Shown here one piece after another: positions 54,339-63,934 of a DNA stretch of 64,000 bases (positions are counted from its first letter, which is position 1; each line of letters opens with the position of its first letter). Made by a program: the position numbers and the translations under genes. This DNA comes from Martinezella rhizogenes (GTDB lineage Bacteria > Pseudomonadota > Alphaproteobacteria > Rhizobiales > Rhizobiaceae). Location: assembly GCF_000799715.1 (NCBI RefSeq), contig NZ_JUHG01000011.1, positions 806,001-870,000 on the forward strand, read 5' to 3'. The notes beneath the pieces were generated by a model. That model had not been told where the DNA came from and did not search any database. It saw nothing but the letters and a program-made list of their open reading frames with translations.

Positions 54339-57300
54339 TTAACGATAGCTCCATGTCTGGTAGACCGAACCAGAACAGGTTGTGATTGAATAGCCTTGAA
54401 TGACGTAGGTCGACGTGCGCGGCGAAGCCGGCGCGTCCTCGATCTGAACGAGGTAATTCCCGCTGTTTGTGTTGGTGGAACCGGATGCGGCAAAGACGCT
54501 GACTTGCCAAACGACCCGGTTTTCAGTGACGTTGAATAGCCGGACATACCCAGTGTTCCCGCTGCTGCTGCCACCGCCGTTGGTAGATAAGGTCACCGAA
54601 AAGTTCGTCGTGACCGCAGAAGGATTGGCGTTGTCGATCGTCCACGAGGTAATATCAGTCCAAGCGCCGATTGAGCTTGCGCTAAAACCCCTCGAAAATG
54701 ATCGCCCAACCGAGCCTTGCGCTATGTTATTATAGGTCACGCCGCCAACGGTAAGCTTGTCGGTGCTGATCGCACCCGCCTGTATCATACCCGCCGTGAT
54801 GGCATTCGCCGCGATCGCGTTGGCAGTAACCGCACCATCAACGATCAGTTCGGCGCTTACCGCCTTGCGCATTGCTGGCCTTGACCAAACAGCACCTGCT
54901 CCGCCGGTCGAGGGGCGACCAATTTGCAAGGCCATGGCACACCGCGTTTGCCCGGTAGGAATGGTCACCTTTCCCCGCAAAAGCACCCATGAACCTTTTG
55001 TTGCCGTGGACGCCGCCATCACGAACGTTTGCGTATCTGAAATAGATCCCTTGCAGACGGCGTAGACGGCAATATTGTAATCCGGATCGTTGTTTATCGC
55101 CCAGACTTCAAATGCATATTGCTGACCTGGCTGCACTGGAAAGAAGTTCGAAACGGCGCCGAACACGGCGTTCGAAATCAACCGCCATCCGGACGCGTCG
55201 CCCTGGTTGGGGTCGTTAGCCCAGCTGGTGACCCCGGAGGTAGTCCATCCGTCGAGATTACCTTGAGACCATCCGTTATCTGCTAGATTGCTGAAGTCGG
55301 TCAGGATGAGGCTCTTGGCCGTAATCGCGTTGGCCGCGATCTGGTTCGCACCGATGGTGTTTGCGGCGAGCTTGTCACCGGTGATCGTGCCGGCCGCGAT
55401 CGTCGCAGCGGTCACCGCGCCCGCCGCGATCGTTCCGGCTGTTACCGCGCTGGCTACTATCTTGCCGGCAGTGACAGCATTTGCAGCAATCTTATCGGCG
55501 GTCACCGCGCTCGCAACAATGCCGCCGTTGGTAATCAGGACGATATCGCCGCTGCTCCAGGGCGTCGGCTCCGTTGCCCCGGTCGGGATGCGGCAGAGCA
55601 TCGGCTTGTTGATGAACATATAGCTGTCCGTCTGGCCGGCATTGGTGTCGCGCTTGCGCATATGGATGGCGGCGCAAACAGCACCCGCCGGAGCGGCACC
55701 CACTGTCCGAAGGCGTGGCCAATTGTCGGGATTGGCCGCGTCCGATGAATTTGCGGAGTTGGACGAGACAGCGGTATAGCTGATCACCGAACCATCGGCC
55801 GCCCGCCACTCGATCCTGAGATCCGCGATGCAGCGATGGGCCGAGACATAAGCGGCGACCTCCAGCCACTCACCCGCCGTGCAGGACACACCCCATTTGA
55901 GCGCATCGACAGCAAGCGCGTCCGCATCCGGCCGAAACCAGCGGACATCCGTATAGTAGCCACCCGAGGTCGGACCGCTCCCCTGATAGACCATCAAAGT
56001 TGGGTTGTTCTTCCCCGCATAGTTCTCAGTAGTGGTCCGAATTCTGACGGACAGGCCGGGGACGGCTCCGTTCGATCCATAGGCCCAGCAGTCCATACCG
56101 GCCGCGAAGTTGGCATTCTGCAGGAGGTTCTTGCCAGAGCCGACAGCGAGAGCGTCGGTGGTGACCGAATTGGAGGCGAGCTTATCCGATGTGATCGCGC
56201 TGGCGGCAATCTGCGTGGCCGAGACAGCACCGGCCGCGATGGTGCCGGCCGTCACTGCGTTGGCGGCAATCTTGCCGGCAGTGATGGCGTTGACGGCAAG
56301 CTCGTTCGCGGTCACCGCGCCAGCCGCGATCGTGTTGGTCGTGATCGCACCGGCTGCGATCTTGGCCGTCGTGATCGACCCCGCATTGATTGCGACAGCA
56401 GTCACCGCGTTAGCCGCAATGGCATCCGCCGTCACCGCGCCGGTGGCGATGGCGGCGGCGGTCACTGCATCGGCGGCAATCTTGCCAGCAATGACGGAAC
56501 CATCAACCAGAAGGTTCGCTGTCGCCCGGCGCAGCCAGCTCAAGCCGCCGAACGAGATATTCCCATCCGTCAGATCACGCTGGACGTAAATCTGCACGCG
56601 AGCGCCGAAAGCCGTGGCGGGCGGCGTGATCGTCGCTGAGAAGGTTTGGACACCAGCAACCGTGTTCGCGGCCCCCGTGGCTGCGCCGATCGTGGCATAG
56701 GTGTCGGGGCTAAGCAGTGCGCCATTTGCGTCAAGCCAGTGAGCGCGGACCCAGAAGCCCATTTGGGTGCCCGATGTCCGCGCGACCTGCACGGAGGCAA
56801 AATACTGCTGGCCGGAAACAATCGCGAAGGGTGATCCGACACCGATCGTCAGGTATCCTGCCCCGGCTGCGTATGTGTAATCAATCGACCCCTTGCTGGT
56901 GAATGCCTGTGCCGTCGCTGGATTGATCACGCAGCTCGCAAGGGTCGGCCATGCCGCTGACGCCTGTATTTGATTGTCGGGGATCAGATTTTCCCAATCC
57001 TGAAGAACAAGGCTGCGTGCGGTGACAGCTTGGGCGGCGATGTTGACGGCAACGACGCTGTTTGCCTGAAGCTTTGGCGTCGAGATCGCATTGTCCGCAA
57101 TCTTCGTCGTGGTAATGGCGCTGTCGGCAAGCTTGGCGGCATCCACTGCAAGGGCGGCAAGCTTGCTGTTGGTGATCGCGCTATCGGCGATCTGCGAGGA
57201 GACCAGCGTGCCCGTCACCTTGGCGGCGGCGACGGCGGCAATCTGCGCATCGGTCATCTGGCCAGTGACCTTGGCGGCAGCAACGCTCTGGATCTGCGCA

Positions 57301-59654
57301 TCGGCTAGGATGCCATTGATGTCAGTCGCAGCGACTGCCGCCGTCCAGGCATTGTTGTGGTAGCGGTAGAGCTTGCCGTCCGTCGTGAGATATACCTGCC
57401 GCCCTTCGACATTGCCGGTGGTCGGCAAGACCGAGACGATTTCGACGGGCTTGATGCTTGATGCAAACTTGGTGGCATCAATGGCCTCGGCTGCAAGCTT
57501 TGCCGCCGTTACCGCGCCATCGGCAAGCTTCGACGAGATCACGGCGCTATTCGCCAGCACCTCGGCTGTCACCGCAGCAACCTGCAACTTCGCCGTCGTA
57601 ACGGCCGCATCTGCAAGCTTCAGGTTCGTGACGGCCTCGTTCATGATCTTTTCAGCCGTCACGGCTGCGTCGGCAATCTTCGACGCAGTGATCGCGTCGT
57701 CGAGAACGTCCCCGCTGGCGATCAACACATTCGGTGTCTTGACCGCTAGCCAGGCCGACCAGTCAGTGGCCCGGTTTGTTCTCGGGATGTAGCGACCTCG
57801 CGCCTCATAGTCCGTGTTCGGCAGCGTCCATTGGCCAGAAATCAACCAGGAGAATGGTGACGCATAGCGCGTGCTGTCGCTGTCGAAAACGACGTCGCCG
57901 GTTTCCTTCAGCCGGACTTGCACCCAGACCCGCTCGACATCGTCCATGTCCGGCGCGCAACTGATCTTGATGGCCGGACGCCGGTCGATGCCGCTGGCAT
58001 CCTTCACGGTTCCCGGTTCAACGGTCCAGCCGACCATCGGCTGCGACGGCGGCGTGATCGGGCCGATCCAGCCGATGGCGGTGGGCAATTGCAAGCCGCT
58101 ATGCCAATCATAATCGGCGGGATCGACTTCCTTCAGCGTAACGACGGTCAGGAAGTTCGCCTGTGGCTCGACCTTCACGACCAGGAATTTCTTTTCCGCA
58201 TAGCCGTTGCGTGCTGAGGTCCAGGAGACGACGTCGTTCGGCTCCAGCGGATAGGCATCCGGCGGCAGCGATATCTGGTGCACGCGGAAGCGCCGGTAGT
58301 CCTGGATCATCGCCAGGCCGACGCGCTGCACCTGGTTGGCAAAGGGCACGGCCGGAAACTGTATCTGCGCCGGCAGGCGGCGATCGCCATCCTGGGTTTC
58401 CAGATCGGCATTGTAACGGCCGGGTGCATCCTTCGTCGCCCATTTTTCGCTGGGCTCCGGATAGGTCGCCTCGATCGCGTTGTAAGTATCCGAGAGCGAC
58501 GGAAAAGGCTGGAAATCCTGCTCCTCCGTCACGACGATATCATCGTCTGAGAAAGAATAAACGGCGCCTCCGGGCGTGCTAATCAGCATCTTGAAGACGC
58601 CGCCGACCTCGGCCATGCGGCCGTTGCAGCCTTTCAGGAGCTCTGAAATAACATCGAGCGGCTGTTGGTCGCACTGGACCTCATAGCCGGCACGGAAAGC
58701 CGGTTCCCTGCTGCCGTCGTCGAGCGTTACCGCTGCATCACAAGCATTTGCCGCGGCCATCCAGTTTGCAGCCGGCAGGGAGAAAGCGGCGATGTTCTGG
58801 CCGCCATAGACCCATTCGGAGCCATGATAGACGCCCCGCGCCAAATTGTAGACCATCGTTGCGGGATTGCTGGTGGGCTCCCAGGTGGCGCGGTTGTCCC
58901 AACGATGCGCGCCATTGCCGCCGGCAGACGAGTCCCTGCGGATGTCATAGAGCGGGACAGGATGCGGTTGATAGAGGCCGGCGGGGATACCGGAAAAGAG
59001 ATCGGTATTGTAACGGGCAGTGAGGATGACGACCTGGCAGCCGAGGCCGATCATGGTCGGCTTCCAAGGACGGTCCGGCTCGGCTCCGAATTTTGCCGTC
59101 AGGAAGGCATCAGGACCCGACTGCGTGCCGTCGAGGAACCTGATCCAGAGATAGTCCTTGCTGCCGACACGGTATTGCGCGACTGGATAACCGCGCCCGT
59201 CGGGATGCGGCTCCTCCCAGAGAACGCCGACCTCCTGATCGTCAATCCAGACGCTGGCGAGGCCGCGCTCGCCGGCATGGTTGGACAGGCTGCCGATCTC
59301 GATGACATCGGTGAAATAGGCGTTCGGCGTCTTGCCGTCATCGCCCCAGGAACCGGCATATTTGCGCCGGCCGGCGGTGGCGTAGCTGCCGATGACGAAG
59401 GACATGGGATGGTCGTCGCCCATGCTGATCTCGAGCTTGGCGCCAGCTTGTTGCGGCTGCTCCTTCTTCGCCAATGCCTTTTCGATCAACGACAGGCCGA
59501 CATTCAGGGCGACCGTCAGGATCAGCTTGCCGATACTGATCGAGCCGAAGAATCCCGAAATCGCACTTACCGCCAAGCTGATTGGGTCGGCATGCGCGGC
59601 ATCCGCAATCAGCCAAAAGCCAAGGACGTTCAGAATCAGGATGAGAATTTTCAT
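54339..59654 (-). CDS. Central tail / host-specificity protein (gpJ / GTA gp15-like) with decapeptide repeats
   Basis: A 1,771-residue tail tip protein. Residues 1-45 hold two hydrophobic stretches, then about 60-640 form the hub-like part (SFVIGSYATAGRRKYAGSWG, VVILTARYNTDLFSGIPAGL, Phage-tail_3-like SVWIDDQEVG). From about residue 650 on, ten-residue repeats (for example GKIAANAVTA) occur in five blocks separated by three beta-sandwich-like modules that begin NLIPDNQIQ, NLLQNANFAAG and DFSNLADNGWS, and a Ser/Gly/Thr-rich tip follows. It likely binds the host surface. Start: ATG 59654 gives the hydrophobic N-terminus; another in-frame ATG at 59717 adds 21 residues. Neither has a good ribosome site. 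Confidence 0.85.
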   Translation of the reverse strand: MKILILILNVLGFWLIADAAHADPISLAVSAISGFFGSISIGKLILTVALNVGLSLIEKALAKKEQPQQAGAKLEISMGDDHPMSFVIGSYATAGRRKYAGSWGDDGKTPNAYFTDVIEIGSLSNHAGERGLASVWIDDQEVGVLWEEPHPDGRGYPVAQYRVGSKDYLWIRFLDGTQSGPDAFLTAKFGAEPDRPWKPTMIGLGCQVVILTARYNTDLFSGIPAGLYQPHPVPLYDIRRDSSAGGNGAHRWDNRATWEPTSNPATMVYNLARGVYHGSEWVYGGQNIAAFSLPAANWMAAANACDAAVTLDDGSREPAFRAGYEVQCDQQPLDVISELLKGCNGRMAEVGGVFKMLISTPGGAVYSFSDDDIVVTEEQDFQPFPSLSDTYNAIEATYPEPSEKWATKDAPGRYNADLETQDGDRRLPAQIQFPAVPFANQVQRVGLAMIQDYRRFRVHQISLPPDAYPLEPNDVVSWTSARNGYAEKKFLVVKVEPQANFLTVVTLKEVDPADYDWHSGLQLPTAIGWIGPITPPSQPMVGWTVEPGTVKDASGIDRRPAIKISCAPDMDDVERVWVQVRLKETGDVVFDSDSTRYASPFSWLISGQWTLPNTDYEARGRYIPRTNRATDWSAWLAVKTPNVLIASGDVLDDAITASKIADAAVTAEKIMNEAVTNLKLADAAVTTAKLQVAAVTAEVLANSAVISSKLADGAVTAAKLAAEAIDATKFASSIKPVEIVSVLPTTGNVEGRQVYLTTDGKLYRYHNNAWTAAVAATDINGILADAQIQSVAAAKVTGQMTDAQIAAVAAAKVTGTLVSSQIADSAITNSKLAALAVDAAKLADSAITTTKIADNAISTPKLQANSVVAVNIAAQAVTARSLVLQDWENLIPDNQIQASAAWPTLASCVINPATAQAFTSKGSIDYTYAAGAGYLTIGVGSPFAIVSGQQYFASVQVARTSGTQMGFWVRAHWLDANGALLSPDTYATIGAATGAANTVAGVQTFSATITPPATAFGARVQIYVQRDLTDGNISFGGLSWLRRATANLLVDGSVIAGKIAADAVTAAAIATGAVTADAIAANAVTAVAINAGSITTAKIAAGAITTNTIAAGAVTANELAVNAITAGKIAANAVTAGTIAAGAVSATQIAASAITSDKLASNSVTTDALAVGSGKNLLQNANFAAGMDCWAYGSNGAVPGLSVRIRTTTENYAGKNNPTLMVYQGSGPTSGGYYTDVRWFRPDADALAVDALKWGVSCTAGEWLEVAAYVSAHRCIADLRIEWRAADGSVISYTAVSSNSANSSDAANPDNWPRLRTVGAAPAGAVCAAIHMRKRDTNAGQTDSYMFINKPMLCRIPTGATEPTPWSSGDIVLITNGGIVASAVTADKIAANAVTAGKIVASAVTAGTIAAGAVTAATIAAGTITGDKLAANTIGANQIAANAITAKSLILTDFSNLADNGWSQGNLDGWTTSGVTSWANDPNQGDASGWRLISNAVFGAVSNFFPVQPGQQYAFEVWAINNDPDYNIAVYAVCKGSISDTQTFVMAASTATKGSWVLLRGKVTIPTGQTRCAMALQIGRPSTGGAGAVWSRPAMRKAVSAELIVDGAVTANAIAANAITAGMIQAGAISTDKLTVGGVTYNNIAQGSVGRSFSRGFSASSIGAWTDITSWTIDNANPSAVTTNFSVTLSTNGGGSSSGNTGYVRLFNVTENRVVWQVSVFAASGSTNTNSGNYLVQIEDAPASPRTSTYVIQGYSITTCSGSVYQTWSYR
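54720..54860 (-). repeat. Decapeptide-coding repeats, block 5
   Basis: A short set of 30-bp repeats in the central tail gene, coding NAIAANAITA and GMIQAGAIST type units. Confidence 0.7.
55300..55535 (-). repeat. Decapeptide-coding repeats, block 4
   Basis: About seven 30-bp units coding ADKIAANAVTA-like decapeptides (for example GKIVASAVTA, GTIAAGAVTA, NQIAANAITA). Confidence 0.8.
56140..56520 (-). repeat. Decapeptide-coding repeats, block 3 (longest)
   Basis: At least eleven consecutive 30-bp units coding ten-residue repeats, including GKIAADAVTA, DAIAANAVTA, NTIAAGAVTA and GKIAANAVTA. The protein unit is strictly ten residues, which suggests a regular rod or beta-helix. Confidence 0.85.
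57010..57720 (-). repeat. Decapeptide-coding repeats, blocks 1 and 2
   Basis: Two sets of more diverged 30-bp units, with SKLADGAVTA and EKIMNEAVTN in block 1 and AKLADSAITT and TKIADNAIST in block 2, separated by a segment coding a short beta-rich insert. Confidence 0.75.
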
Positions 59655-59759
59655 GGACCGGGCGACCTCGAATGGCGCATGGGAAAGGGTGCGTCGCCGG
59701 GGAGCCGGCAGCGGCATGTCATCAACGGGTGACGAGAAGATTGCAGCGCCTATGCCGGC

Positions 59760-60188
59760 TCAGCCGACCTTGAAGACCCTGGTGGCATCGAGCAGGTCGA
59801 CCGTGCCGAGGCCGGTTTCGCGCAGCACGAAGACACGCTCGCCATTGACGACGCCAAGCGCATAGCCGAAGGGGCCTTCGTGAGGGATGGCGGCGATATC
59901 GCCGATGTAGGCCTCGCTCGGATGGATCTCCGGCAGCATGGTGGCGACGAGATCGCCGAGATTGTCGAAGCCCGCCGCCTTCATGGTCTTCAGCGCGCCG
60001 GCGGCGGTCGAATATTCGCCGCGAAACTGCGCGGCGCAATCGACGCCGGTGATCGCCATGACCAGATTGCCCGCCAGCCCCGGCCCGCAATCATGGCTGC
60101 CCCAGGCAAAAGGCGTGCGCTTCAGCCGGTCGATCTCGGCGACGAAACAGGCGCGCCAGTTCTTGACCCTGACAAGATCATCAATCAC
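59760..60188 (-). CDS. Phage NlpC/P60-type peptidase (GTA gp14-like)
   Basis: A 142-residue cysteine peptidase-like protein. FAWGSHDCGPGLAGNLVM holds the catalytic Cys, and IPHEGPFGYALGVVNG holds a candidate histidine. It probably cuts peptidoglycan during genome entry. The GTG at 60188 overlaps the upstream stop (GTGA) and is the preferred start; an ATG at 60200 is an alternative. Its place after the DUF2163 gene and before the central tail gene matches the RcGTA g13-g14-g15 order. Confidence 0.83.
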   Translation of the reverse strand: MIDDLVRVKNWRACFVAEIDRLKRTPFAWGSHDCGPGLAGNLVMAITGVDCAAQFRGEYSTAAGALKTMKAAGFDNLGDLVATMLPEIHPSEAYIGDIAAIPHEGPFGYALGVVNGERVFVLRETGLGTVDLLDATRVFKVG

Positions 60189-60805
60189 TTCTGCCCCCAT
60201 GGGATCTGCCAATTGGCGACGGTGCTGGAATAGAGGCCGAACTCGTCGCCGCTGCGGCGCTTCTGGCCCTCATAGGAGGATTTGGCCGGATTGGTGCGCT
60301 CCAGCATGGCGATGGCGGCGGAGATTGCCGATATCTCGACATTACCGTCCTGCCCGACCGCCGGCGTCTTGATCGGCGCGCCGTCGGTAATGCCGAGAAA
60401 GGCGATTTCCGGGGCGGCGCTCGGCTGGCGGGTGACAGTGTCGAAAGCCATGTCGTGGATTTCCACCGGCGCCAGGCGCAGATCGTAGCCGCGCACCAGC
60501 TGCTGCGCCACCGCGGCGATCTGACCGATGGTGATCGTCACCGTCTGGATCGTCAGATCGGCGGTGCGCGCGATCGGGCTCACCTGCAGATTGAGGCCGC
60601 CATAATAGGTCCGCGCCTCCGGCAATCCAGTGATGCCGGAGACGACGGTGATGTTGATATCGTCGTCGCCGGTCCAGAGGCCGATCGGGTTGATGACGCC
60701 GGTATCGAAGCTCTTGCCCTTGATCCAGACAAAACGACGGGGCACGAGTCCCCGGTCGCGCGCGCCGGTCAGCGCCGCGAAAAAAGCGGAGGTGATATTT
60801 TTCAT
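60185..60805 (-). CDS. DUF2163 phage tail hub protein (GTA gp13-like)
   Basis: A 206-residue DUF2163/phage_BR0599-like protein. It contains RRFVWIKGKSFDTGVINPIG, LTIQTVTITIGQIAAVAQQL and the conserved C-terminal FDTVTRQPSA. In GTA-like tails this protein caps the distal tail and joins the hub. Its start is six bases after the upstream stop, with AAGAAAT before it. It overlaps the peptidase gene by four bases. Confidence 0.82.
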   Translation of the reverse strand: MKNITSAFFAALTGARDRGLVPRRFVWIKGKSFDTGVINPIGLWTGDDDINITVVSGITGLPEARTYYGGLNLQVSPIARTADLTIQTVTITIGQIAAVAQQLVRGYDLRLAPVEIHDMAFDTVTRQPSAAPEIAFLGITDGAPIKTPAVGQDGNVEISAISAAIAMLERTNPAKSSYEGQKRRSGDEFGLYSSTVANWQIPWGQK

Positions 60806-60808
60806 TGG

Positions 60809-61456
60809 CTATTTCTTCTGAACGATCTTGAAGGTAGCTTCCGTGGTGATCAGGCCGCTTGCCGTGCCGGGGTTGTGGCTGCCCGGCATGATGATGCATT
60901 TGCAGGCCGGGAGCAGCAGCACCACGCCCAGACCAATGGAAAAACCGGCCGGCAGATGCGGAAAGACGCCGAAGACCGGGGTCGTGCCCGCGCCGTTCGC
61001 CACCACCGTCTCCGACACTTCGAGAAAGGCATAACGGCCGCCATAGCCGATCTGCATCTTGTCGCCGACGGTGAGCCTATAGCTTGCCGGCAGGCCCTGG
61101 AGACTGAGCGAGGCATTGTCGGCGCCGAGTACCGCGATGCTGACGCTGGCGGCCCCGAGCTTCGTTCCATCAGGATCGGCCTGCGGATATTTCGACAGCG
61201 GATCATAAAGAAACAGCGCCTCCTGGGCGCCGTGAAGTTTGCGGATGCGGGCGGCGATCTGTTTCGCCTCCGCATTGTACATGTCGGCCAGCGTCACCGT
61301 GCCGGTCCAGAGCGGCGGCGCCAGCTCCGCCTGCCAGACCCGGCCATCGCCGGAACCGGAAAGCTCGTCATTGCGCTGGATGTCCCAGACGACGCTCGAG
61401 ATCTTCAGGAGATCGGCAAGGGCCGGCAGGCTATAGGGATAGGAAACAGCCATCAT
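60809..61456 (-). CDS. Phage distal-tail-position protein
   Basis: A 215-residue protein, MMAVSYPYSLPALADLLKIS onward, with AELAPPLWTGTVTLADMYNA and a beta-rich C-terminus. It holds the gene position of the distal tail protein between tape measure and DUF2163 hub, as g12 does in GTA, but I did not find a clear family motif. Its start overlaps the tape-measure stop (ATGATG with TGA). Confidence 0.65.
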   Translation of the reverse strand: MMAVSYPYSLPALADLLKISSVVWDIQRNDELSGSGDGRVWQAELAPPLWTGTVTLADMYNAEAKQIAARIRKLHGAQEALFLYDPLSKYPQADPDGTKLGAASVSIAVLGADNASLSLQGLPASYRLTVGDKMQIGYGGRYAFLEVSETVVANGAGTTPVFGVFPHLPAGFSIGLGVVLLLPACKCIIMPGSHNPGTASGLITTEATFKIVQKK

Positions 61457-62313
61457 CGCCTCCGGGGATTACGGTTGATCTGGGCGACGCGATCGGGAAG
61501 CTGCTGATTATAGTCATTCAGCCCCTGCCGCGTCGAAGTCTGCGCCTCGCTCTGGGCGACGTTTTTCACATAGGCCTTCAGATTGCCGTCCTCATCGACG
61601 GAAACGCCGACAGTGACGTGCGCCCCGGAACCGGAGCCGGAGGCATCGTTCTGATTGCCGGCCTTGAGGCGCTGGGTGGGAACGGATGCATCCGGCCGAA
61701 CCCTGGCAAATTGCGGCCAGCCCTCGCCGACCGCACCGCCATCGGCATAACCGCGCCGGCCAAGCCGCATCGCCTCGACCACGCCGACGCCGCCGGCACG
61801 CGAAACATCCTTCTGGCTCCAGACGACCTCGCCGGCATGCACGACACCGACGGGATCATGGACACCGCCGGGGCCGGTGTAGCCGCCATCTGCAAACAAC
61901 CCGGCCGAACCGCTCGCTATAGCGCTCGCCGCCTGCGGCGACCGCGCAAGGATGCCAAGATCCAGCCCGCCGCCACCGCCGAAGAGCCCGCCAAGAATCC
62001 CGCCGCCACCGAACAGCCCACCGCCTGCGGCGGCACTGTTGACCTTGAACAGACTGTTGAGCACATCGTTCAGCAACCTGTCGGAAATCTTGGTGAGCAC
62101 GGAAATCGCCGCCTTCCCCAGGGATTTCCAGAGGCCCTCGCCATTGCGCAAACCGCTGACCAGCGTCGAGGCGAAATCGCCGGCAAGCTCGCGGGCATAT
62201 TTCAACTGTTCATTGTAGCGGATGATATTGGCCGAGGCCGAATTCATGTCGACGGGTAGGCCATATTGCTTCTGTGTCGAAGCAACCGTCTGATCGACGG
62301 TCGAACGGCCCAT
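61453..62313 (-). CDS. Tail tape measure protein, C-terminal part
   Basis: A 286-residue fragment from the first ATG. The frame is open upstream to the TAG at 62395-62397 and codes typical tape-measure sequence (QADAYRRVAEAQALQKLSGD). Contents are SANIIRYNEQLKYARELAGD, Gly-rich GGGLFGGGGILGGLFGGGGG, GPGGVHDPVGVVHAGEVVWS (tail-tip binding type) and QSEAQTSTRQGLNDYNQQLP. It lacks the N-terminal half and probably lacks its own promoter and ribosome site. It is read as the 3' part of a split gene, unless the TAG is suppressed. Confidence 0.75.
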   Translation of the reverse strand: MGRSTVDQTVASTQKQYGLPVDMNSASANIIRYNEQLKYARELAGDFASTLVSGLRNGEGLWKSLGKAAISVLTKISDRLLNDVLNSLFKVNSAAAGGGLFGGGGILGGLFGGGGGLDLGILARSPQAASAIASGSAGLFADGGYTGPGGVHDPVGVVHAGEVVWSQKDVSRAGGVGVVEAMRLGRRGYADGGAVGEGWPQFARVRPDASVPTQRLKAGNQNDASGSGSGAHVTVGVSVDEDGNLKAYVKNVAQSEAQTSTRQGLNDYNQQLPDRVAQINRNPRRR

Positions 62314-62394
62314 CTGCTCCTGCTGAAACTGGATATCGCCCGAGAGCTTCTGCAGCGCCTGCGCCTCAGCAACGCGCCGATAGGCATCAGCCTG

Positions 62395-63876
62395 CTAGTT
62401 GGCCGCCTTGGTCAATTGCGGCATTTGCGCCAATTGCACGGCGCAGCTCTTCTGAAGATCGTCCTGGCTTTGCTTCAGTGTGACGACCTTTGTTTTCACA
62501 TTTTCTGTCGCGGCAGCGGATTCAGCGGAGGCTTGAGTTCCGAGTTTTGTTTGCTCGGTGTTGGCTTTGGAAGATCTCGTAAGAGCGTCCATGCCTTGCT
62601 GAGTGCTCTGGGCCTCGTCTTTTTGGCTGTTTTGAACGCCAATACTGTTCGCGACGGGCTGCTTCGATGCAGCTTCAATCGCAAGAGGACCTAAGCGAGC
62701 GAAAGATGAGAGCGCTGGAAAGAATGTTTCAGCGAGAGTTTCCATTTGAGAAAGCCTGGATTGCTGTTCAGTTGGTCGAGCGGAGGCAATTCCATTTTGC
62801 TCAGACTTTATTTTGGCGTTTATTGCAGCGGACGTCGCGTCAACGTTTTTGTTGACCTTCTCATCCATGGCAGCATAGCCTCGGTATAAATCCGAATTCA
62901 GGACCAAGCTGGGCATGGCCTCCTTAAAAAGCTGGGAAAAAGTCTGAAGGTTTACAAACTGCGGATTCTTCGCAGCATTTTCGGCCAAGCTATTCCCAAA
63001 TGATTGGTATTGCTCTCTCGTTGCTTTTCCCGACATGATTAGCGGCTTAATTTCGTTGTATTGCTTCTCGAGATCAGCGAAGTGCCCTCCCCCGACAAAT
63101 GAATCCGTGCCGAACTGCATTTCGGCAGCAACGCTCACTGAATTGAACGTATCGCGCACTGTTTTCAGTGAAAGATCGGATAGCTTTTTATAAGTCTCCA
63201 ACGCTTTCACTACGCCGTCTTCAGTCTGACTATTTTCATAATCGGCTTTCATCGCTGGAGTTACGGCCAGAGGAAGCCCTTGTACCGTTTTGGTCATTTT
63301 CGCTTTGTCAGCGATGTATTCTTTTGAATTTTTAAAGAGTTTTGATGGTAAATTTTGATCAATTTTGTCCGCTGCGGAATTAAAAAGGATGTCTGCAAAG
63401 AACCCTCGGATACCCGGAACCAGACTGCTACCGCTTTTTATCATTTGACTTCCAGCGCGTAACGCCATGTCCGATAGGTTTTTTCCCTCGTCAGGTCGGT
63501 TCTCAAGATAGTATTTCATCTCAGGTGATCTGAGATAAGAGGATTCTCCATTTGGAGCGGATTGCGACTTACTGCCCACAGGCTGTATATTTCCACCACC
63601 ATCGCTTGACTTCACGTTCAAGGCGATCAGAGCGCTCGACAATTTGATGGGGGACGATCGAATACTGCCATTCAACTTGCCAATGGTGCCACCAACTCTA
63701 GCGAGAGAGCCCGTCGCACCTTTTGCTTCGTTGCCCATCGCTTTTAGTGCACGACCAGCCACGCCGGATACTTTTTTCGCCTGACCTACCGCAACAACAA
63801 AATCTCTTACATCGTTACTTGCCGTTTTGATGTCACCGCTATCAACTTTAATGCCTAGAGTTGCGATTTCTGTCAC
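62395..63876 (-). CDS. Tail tape measure protein, N-terminal part (truncated)
   Basis: A 493-residue protein from the GTG at 63876 (AGGTGG upstream). The first 50 residues, TEIATLGIKVDSGDIKTASN and on, match the normal start of phage tape-measure proteins. The centre is helical and polar (SSYLRSPEMKYYLENRPDEG, LADLEKQYNEIKPLI-like) and unlike known tape measures. It ends in TAG in the same frame as the C-terminal part. This gene is visibly AT-richer than all flanking phage genes, so the segment was probably acquired separately from another phage. A truncated tape measure would make short or no tails. Confidence 0.7.
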   Translation of the reverse strand: MTEIATLGIKVDSGDIKTASNDVRDFVVAVGQAKKVSGVAGRALKAMGNEAKGATGSLARVGGTIGKLNGSIRSSPIKLSSALIALNVKSSDGGGNIQPVGSKSQSAPNGESSYLRSPEMKYYLENRPDEGKNLSDMALRAGSQMIKSGSSLVPGIRGFFADILFNSAADKIDQNLPSKLFKNSKEYIADKAKMTKTVQGLPLAVTPAMKADYENSQTEDGVVKALETYKKLSDLSLKTVRDTFNSVSVAAEMQFGTDSFVGGGHFADLEKQYNEIKPLIMSGKATREQYQSFGNSLAENAAKNPQFVNLQTFSQLFKEAMPSLVLNSDLYRGYAAMDEKVNKNVDATSAAINAKIKSEQNGIASARPTEQQSRLSQMETLAETFFPALSSFARLGPLAIEAASKQPVANSIGVQNSQKDEAQSTQQGMDALTRSSKANTEQTKLGTQASAESAAATENVKTKVVTLKQSQDDLQKSCAVQLAQMPQLTKAAN

Positions 63877-63934
63877 TGGACCACCTTTTGATTTCATGCG
63901 AGAGACTACGGCTAAGCTATTTGCGGGAGTTTTG

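Noticed and set aside
56140-56520. Regular 30-bp repeats as a CRISPR array
   Set aside because: The repeats are in frame, coding and without unique spacers, and lie inside the tail gene.
58665-59732. A 355-codon plus-strand frame over the central tail gene
   Set aside because: Antisense shadow; the minus-strand frame carries the tail protein.
61453-62394. Genetic recoding of TAG as the main explanation of the split tape measure
   Set aside because: The composition step at the same place makes recombination simpler, and other phage genes here end normally in TAG, TGA or TAA. Kept only as an option to test.
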